In this document: piece after piece, positions 60,804 to 64,000 of the stretch
How the letters are laid out: each line of letters begins with the position of its first letter
Position numbering within the stretch: the stretch's first letter is position 1
NCBI GenBank assembly: GCA_013396525.1
Contig: VWYX01000656.1
Coordinates: 248,001 to 312,000 of the forward strand
DNA length: 64,000 nucleotides
Direction of reading: 5' to 3'
DNA from: Chaetorhynchus papuensis
Lineage: Eukaryota; Chordata; Aves; Passeriformes; Rhipiduridae
The notes under the pieces: generated by a model
The model's input: only the letters and a program-made list of their open reading frames with translations
The model's database searches: none
What the model was told of the DNA's origin: nothing
Program-made: the position numbers and the translations under genes

Positions 60804-60855
60804 TGACGCAAAGGCGCGCGGGGTGGTGACGCAAGCGCGCGCGACGGTGACGCGG
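60804..60855 (+). promoter_or_regulatory. DBR1: Three regularly spaced TGACGC boxes in the DBR1 promoter
   Basis: TGACGCAA at 60804-60811, TGACGCAA at 60827-60834 and TGACGCGG at 60848-60855, each followed by GCGCGCG-type sequence; start-to-start distances 23 and 21 bases. TGACG is the CREB/ATF half-site, and TGACGCAA resembles a composite ATF-C/EBP site. The last box lies about 40 bases before the start codon, so the array may be in the promoter or the 5' UTR. Confidence 0.6.
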
Positions 60856-60895
60856 AAGGCGCGCGCGGCGCCCGCTCATTGCGGTGGTGGCGGCG

Positions 60896-61092
60896 ATGAA
60901 GGTGGCGGTGGCCGGGTGCTGCCATGGCGCCCTGGACAAGATGTACGAGACGCTGGAGCTGCTGCAGCGGCGCCACAACGTGCGGCCTGACCTGCTGCTC
61001 TGCTGCGGGGACTTCCAGGCCGTGCGCAACGAGGCAGACCTGCGCTGCATGGCCGTGCCGGCCAAGTACCGGCACATGCAGACCTTCTACCG
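60896..61092 (+). CDS. DBR1: DBR1 exon 1 (residues 1-66): lariat debranching enzyme
   Basis: DBR1 is the metallophosphoesterase that cuts the 2'-5' branch bond of excised intron lariats in the nucleus so they can be degraded or processed into snoRNAs and mirtrons. This exon reads MKVAVAGCCHG, then LLLCCGDFQAVRNEADLRC and YRHMQTFYR. Metal-site residues visible: Cys8, His10 and Asp39. The family's usual first Asp is replaced by Cys, as is normal for DBR1. The ATG at 60896 gives the known N-terminus (human MRVAVAGCCHG). Upstream in-frame GTG at 60884 is not needed. Donor GTGAGT; ends CG of an arginine codon. Confidence 0.97.
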
Positions 61093-61162
61093 GTGAGTGC
61101 CGCCGGCCCGGACCCGACCCGCGCGGGCTCGGCCGGGTCTAGCAGCTGCCGTGTCTCCGCAG

Positions 61163-61287
61163 GTACTACTCGGGCGAGAAGAAAGCCCCGGTGCTCACCG
61201 TGTTCATCGGCGGCAACCACGAGGCTTCCAACCACCTGCAGGAGCTGCCCTACGGCGGGTGGGTCGCGCCCAACATCTACTACCTAG
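61163..61287 (+). CDS. DBR1: DBR1 exon 2 (residues 66-108)
   Basis: 125 bp: YYSGEKKAPVLTVF, IGGNHEASNHLQELPYGG, WVAPNIYYL. Contains the metallophosphatase GNHE motif with metal ligand Asn84 and His85 near the active site. Acceptor CTCCGCAG after an intron of only 70 bases; donor GTAAGG. Confidence 0.97.
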
Positions 61288-61384
61288 GTAAGGTCCCTCC
61301 GCTCCAGTCCCGGTCCCCCGGCGATTCCCCCCACAGCCCCTGCCCTGCCCGGCCTCTCCGTGACCGCCCTCCCGTGTCCCGCAG

Positions 61385-61465
61385 GTTACGCGGGCGTGGT
61401 GCGGTTCCGCGGCGTGAGGATCGGCGGCATCTCTGGCATCTTCAAGTCTCACGACTACCGGAAAG
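61385..61465 (+). CDS. DBR1: DBR1 exon 3 (residues 108-135)
   Basis: 81 bp: YAGVVRFRGVRIGGIS, GIFKSHDYRK. Includes the start of the lariat-recognition loop, the DBR1-specific insertion that contacts the branchpoint. Acceptor CCCGCAG after a 97-base intron; donor GTACCG. Confidence 0.97.
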
Positions 61466-62474
61466 GTACCGGGGCAGCGGGACCGGCGGGGAGGGGAGAG
61501 CCGGGGCCGCGCCGTGGTGAGAGGGTCTGGCTGCGCTCAGCCCCGAACCGTCTCTTAACCTGGAAACCACCCTTGGTTAAATCCACGGATTTTTCTGGAT
61601 TTGGTAGATGAGTCAGTAGCTGCCCGGCGACCACAGCATTCCAAGGCGCCTTTGGAGCCTTGTTGGAACAGAGTGGATTTTTTTCGGGGCAGTGTCCTTT
61701 CAGCGTGCAGTGCAGCACTGTTAGGTTTTCCTTGGGTGAAAGGGTTTATATCTGTGACACTATATAAGTGTATTATCCTACCCTGAGGTTTAGGGTGAGT
61801 ACGTGTGGTTCCTGCTGGTTATGTGGGCGTGTATTCAAGAGTTCTTCCTGGGAAGGGTGGTAAAAATCTTGTCACAGATGATAACCCATGTCAGTGAGTA
61901 GAAGATAGTTTATTCTTTCTGATCTCAGCACTTGAGAGAGCGGTCCTTGTGGTTACTGTACTGTGCTATCTTTACTAACAAACGGCTTTGGAGAAGTTTT
62001 GCAGGTGGCTTTCAAGCTGCAAAGTACTGAACCAGTTTTCTAGAACACTTGATTCTGTCTAATACCTGTCAATGCTAATTAAATTTGCTGTCATCAAGGG
62101 GACACTCTGTACGTCTGAATATTGTATGAGGGAGATGAGATGAGACTCTTGGCAAGAACTAAAAAAGCAATTTTTCTGTTAATTCTGTAGAGTATGTAGG
62201 AGCTATGCTAGGCATTCGTGTTTTTTGTCCCAAGGCAAAGTTGGAAACTCATCCCTTTTGTCAGGGTACATGTTGGTGCTTCCGGAGCCTGTGGTGCCTG
62301 TGGGCAGTGACAGGGATGTTTAGGCTGCTGCTGAACCTGTTAAGCTGTAGTTTCATGGTGGATGGCAGCACTCTGAACAATCACAAAAATTCACAGCCTT
62401 GTGTGACCCCAAAAAGCTGCTTTGTAGGAGGGAACTAGTGATTCAGGCAACTATTCTTGTTTTCAACGTTTCAG

Positions 62475-62560
62475 GCCACTTTGAGTGCCCACCATACAAC
62501 CAGCAGACCATCAGAAGCGCTTACCATGTGAGGAATATCGAAGTCTTCAAACTCAAACAG
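62475..62560 (+). CDS. DBR1: DBR1 exon 4 (residues 135-163)
   Basis: 86 bp: HFECPPYNQQTIRSAYHVR, NIEVFKLKQ, continuing the lariat-recognition loop and returning to the catalytic fold. Acceptor GTTTCAG, donor GTCAGT. The preceding intron is about 1.0 kb. Confidence 0.97.
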
Positions 62561-62957
62561 GTCAGTGAAAAGCCTATTTTTAAAAATAAGGGTAATTTTC
62601 ATTAATTTAGAAGTAGGAAGTTAAAGCTACTCTGATCAAGTATGCTGGATATTGAACCAAAACATGCTTTAACATGTTGATCAGACAGACATCTGAGGGA
62701 TGTTTCCTTTGAGGATGAATACTGTGCTTAGCCATTATCCCTTTTAAATAAAGCTTTTAAAAATTTCATGAGGAAGAAGATGCCTTTGTGGGCAGAGGAC
62801 TTGCTCTCTAGCTGTGATTTCCTCTGAGTGCCTGGCCTACGGTGTTGATATGAACTCTTTTGTAAGGCAGTATAAAACACAGCTGGCTGCCCCAAGTAAT
62901 TTCTAAACTCCTTTGTCAGTATGTTGTATTTATGCCATGTGCTTTTTGACCTGACAG

Positions 62958-63182
62958 CTAAAGCGTCCCATCGATATATTTATGTCACATGACTGGCCAA
63001 GGAGCATCTATCACTATGGAAACAAGAAACAGCTCCTCAAAATGAAATCCTTCTTCCGTCAAGAAGTGGAGAGCAACACGTTGGGAAGCCCTGCTGCTTC
63101 AGAGCTTCTGCAGCACCTGAAACCCACCTACTGGTTCTCAGCACATCTCCACGTTAAATTTGCAGCTTTCATGCAACACGAG
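62958..63182 (+). CDS. DBR1: DBR1 exon 5 (residues 164-238); gene continues past the window
   Basis: 225 bp, phase 0 at both ends: LKRPIDIFMSHDWPRS, IYHYGNKKQLL, then PTYWFSAHLHVKFAAFMQHE. Holds metal ligands His174 (SHDW) and His226/His228 (SAHLH), completing the active-site set. Acceptor TGACAG with a weak pyrimidine tract, donor GTAAAA. The human protein is about 544 residues, so the C-terminal domain and acidic tail lie beyond 64000. Confidence 0.97.
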
Positions 63183-64000
63183 GTAAAAGGGGATAGAAAA
63201 TGAAGAATGTATGTGTCCCAGGCACACTTTAGAATTCTAGTGCAAGTAATCATGTCCAGAAAAGCAATTTAGTGGTTTTTGTTCTTAAAACTCAGCTTAA
63301 GCCATGAACGGTTAAGTGGTGTTAGGACTACTATTTTATGTAAGTTAAAGAGATGTTGTAAATGAGGGGTGTAACTCCCTTATCTTCTTCAGGAACAGCA
63401 TGCAATAGCTAAAGATATTGTTCTTGAAACTTGTTAATTTAACTGTATAGAAAAGCACTCTCCTGCTCTCTTGGGAAAGGGCACAACTTCAAAATAAGTG
63501 ATAAAAAGGAGACAACTTCAAAAAAGGTCATAAAGGGGTGACTGAAGAGGGTGTTTACCTGGGGGTGGGAGGATCCCTGTAGGACAGCTTTGCAGGTCTG
63601 GTAGCCCGGGTTTAAGCCATAAACCAGCCTGTAGTTGAAACAATTATTCCTAAGGGTGGTGCCAGTGCTGTTCCTATTTGCAAGTTATTTAGCTGTAAAA
63701 ATGTAACTCCAGACCTTGTAGGTTTAACAAGTCTGTTTCCAATTAAGCTACATTTTTTCTTTTTTCACCAAGGCTGGATGCGCTCAGATGCCTTGGTTAG
63801 TGCTGAAATGTAGCTCTTGCTTTATCTTGCTATCATCTGCATCCTGCTTCTGTTAGACTCACAGTGAAGTCTGTCCTTCTCTTTGTCCCTGCTAATTTTC
63901 TATTTCAGAAAGTATTTTTCTGTAGAAATCACGCCTTTAAACCTGTCTGTAAGCTTGTTTAGAATGGTCAAATTTCACAGAAGTGCTAATGACTGTGTTA
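63183..64000 (+). other. DBR1: Start of DBR1 intron 5
   Basis: 818 bases of AT-rich intron. The next expected DBR1 exon (after MQHE) was not found here, so the intron runs past the window. Confidence 0.8.

Larger units (their letters stand above)
60760..61550. promoter_or_regulatory. DBR1: CpG island over the DBR1 5' end
   Basis: Dense CpG and very high GC from about 60760 through the first three coding exons and their tiny introns. TATA-less. Typical of a broadly expressed gene. Confidence 0.75.
61093..62957 (+). other. DBR1: DBR1 introns 1-4
   Basis: Introns are 70 bp (61093-61162), 97 bp (61288-61384), 1009 bp (61466-62474) and 397 bp (62561-62957), all GT-AG. The first two are GC-rich like the CpG island; the later ones return to AT-rich. 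No repeats recognised. Confidence 0.85.

Noticed and set aside
60884..60895. DBR1 start four codons upstream
   Set aside because: The upstream codon is GTG. The ATG at 60896 gives the conserved DBR1 N-terminus.
1..64000. CRISPR array, operon, phage, viral or toxin content
   Set aside because: No spaced identical repeats, no clustered bacterial-type genes and no viral coding remnants recognised. Gene structure is clearly vertebrate.

Overview
The window is an ordinary stretch of vertebrate nuclear DNA, most likely from a bird. Both genes match vertebrate orthologues exon by exon, introns are kilobase-scale with GT/AG borders, and nearly all recognisable interspersed repeats are CR1-type LINE fragments, the dominant repeat of bird and reptile genomes. 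No Alu, L1 or other mammalian repeats were recognised, and nothing looks bacterial or viral. Species cannot be told from the sequence alone.

PPP2R3A (B''/PR72 family regulatory subunit of protein phosphatase 2A) lies on the minus strand and fills about 5.6-56.3 kb. All coding exons were rebuilt here with exact splice borders and codon phase. The long PR130 form uses exon 41913-43853 plus twelve shared exons down to the stop at 5888 (647 + 474 = 1121 residues). A separate first exon at 35870-36001 gives the short PR72 form (44 + 474 = 518 residues). A GC-rich CpG island at about 55.85-56.52 kb is the probable PR130 promoter, with a likely noncoding first exon ending at 56215.

DBR1 (RNA lariat debranching enzyme) starts at 60896 on the plus strand. 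Its first five coding exons (residues 1-238, all metal-binding motifs) are in the window; the rest lies beyond the right edge. The two genes are divergent, with 4-5 kb between them that is largely a patchwork of CR1 pieces. Just upstream of the DBR1 start are three evenly spaced TGACGC boxes in a CpG island.

The left 5.6 kb has no supported gene. It holds a CR1 tail and, at the far left, a plus-strand polyadenylation signal that may end a convergent neighbour. Introns hold CR1 and older CR1/L3-like fossils, a 4 x 36 bp minisatellite (45849-45992) and short simple repeats.

The genes do unrelated jobs: PPP2R3A directs PP2A to substrates in a Ca2+-responsive way, and DBR1 linearises intron lariats. 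I found no undescribed system. The best leads are a MEF2-type site upstream of the PR72 exon, the DBR1 promoter triplet, a PPxY motif in the PR130 N-terminus, CR1 sequence beside a splice donor, and the close divergent pairing of two genes that I recall as far apart in human.
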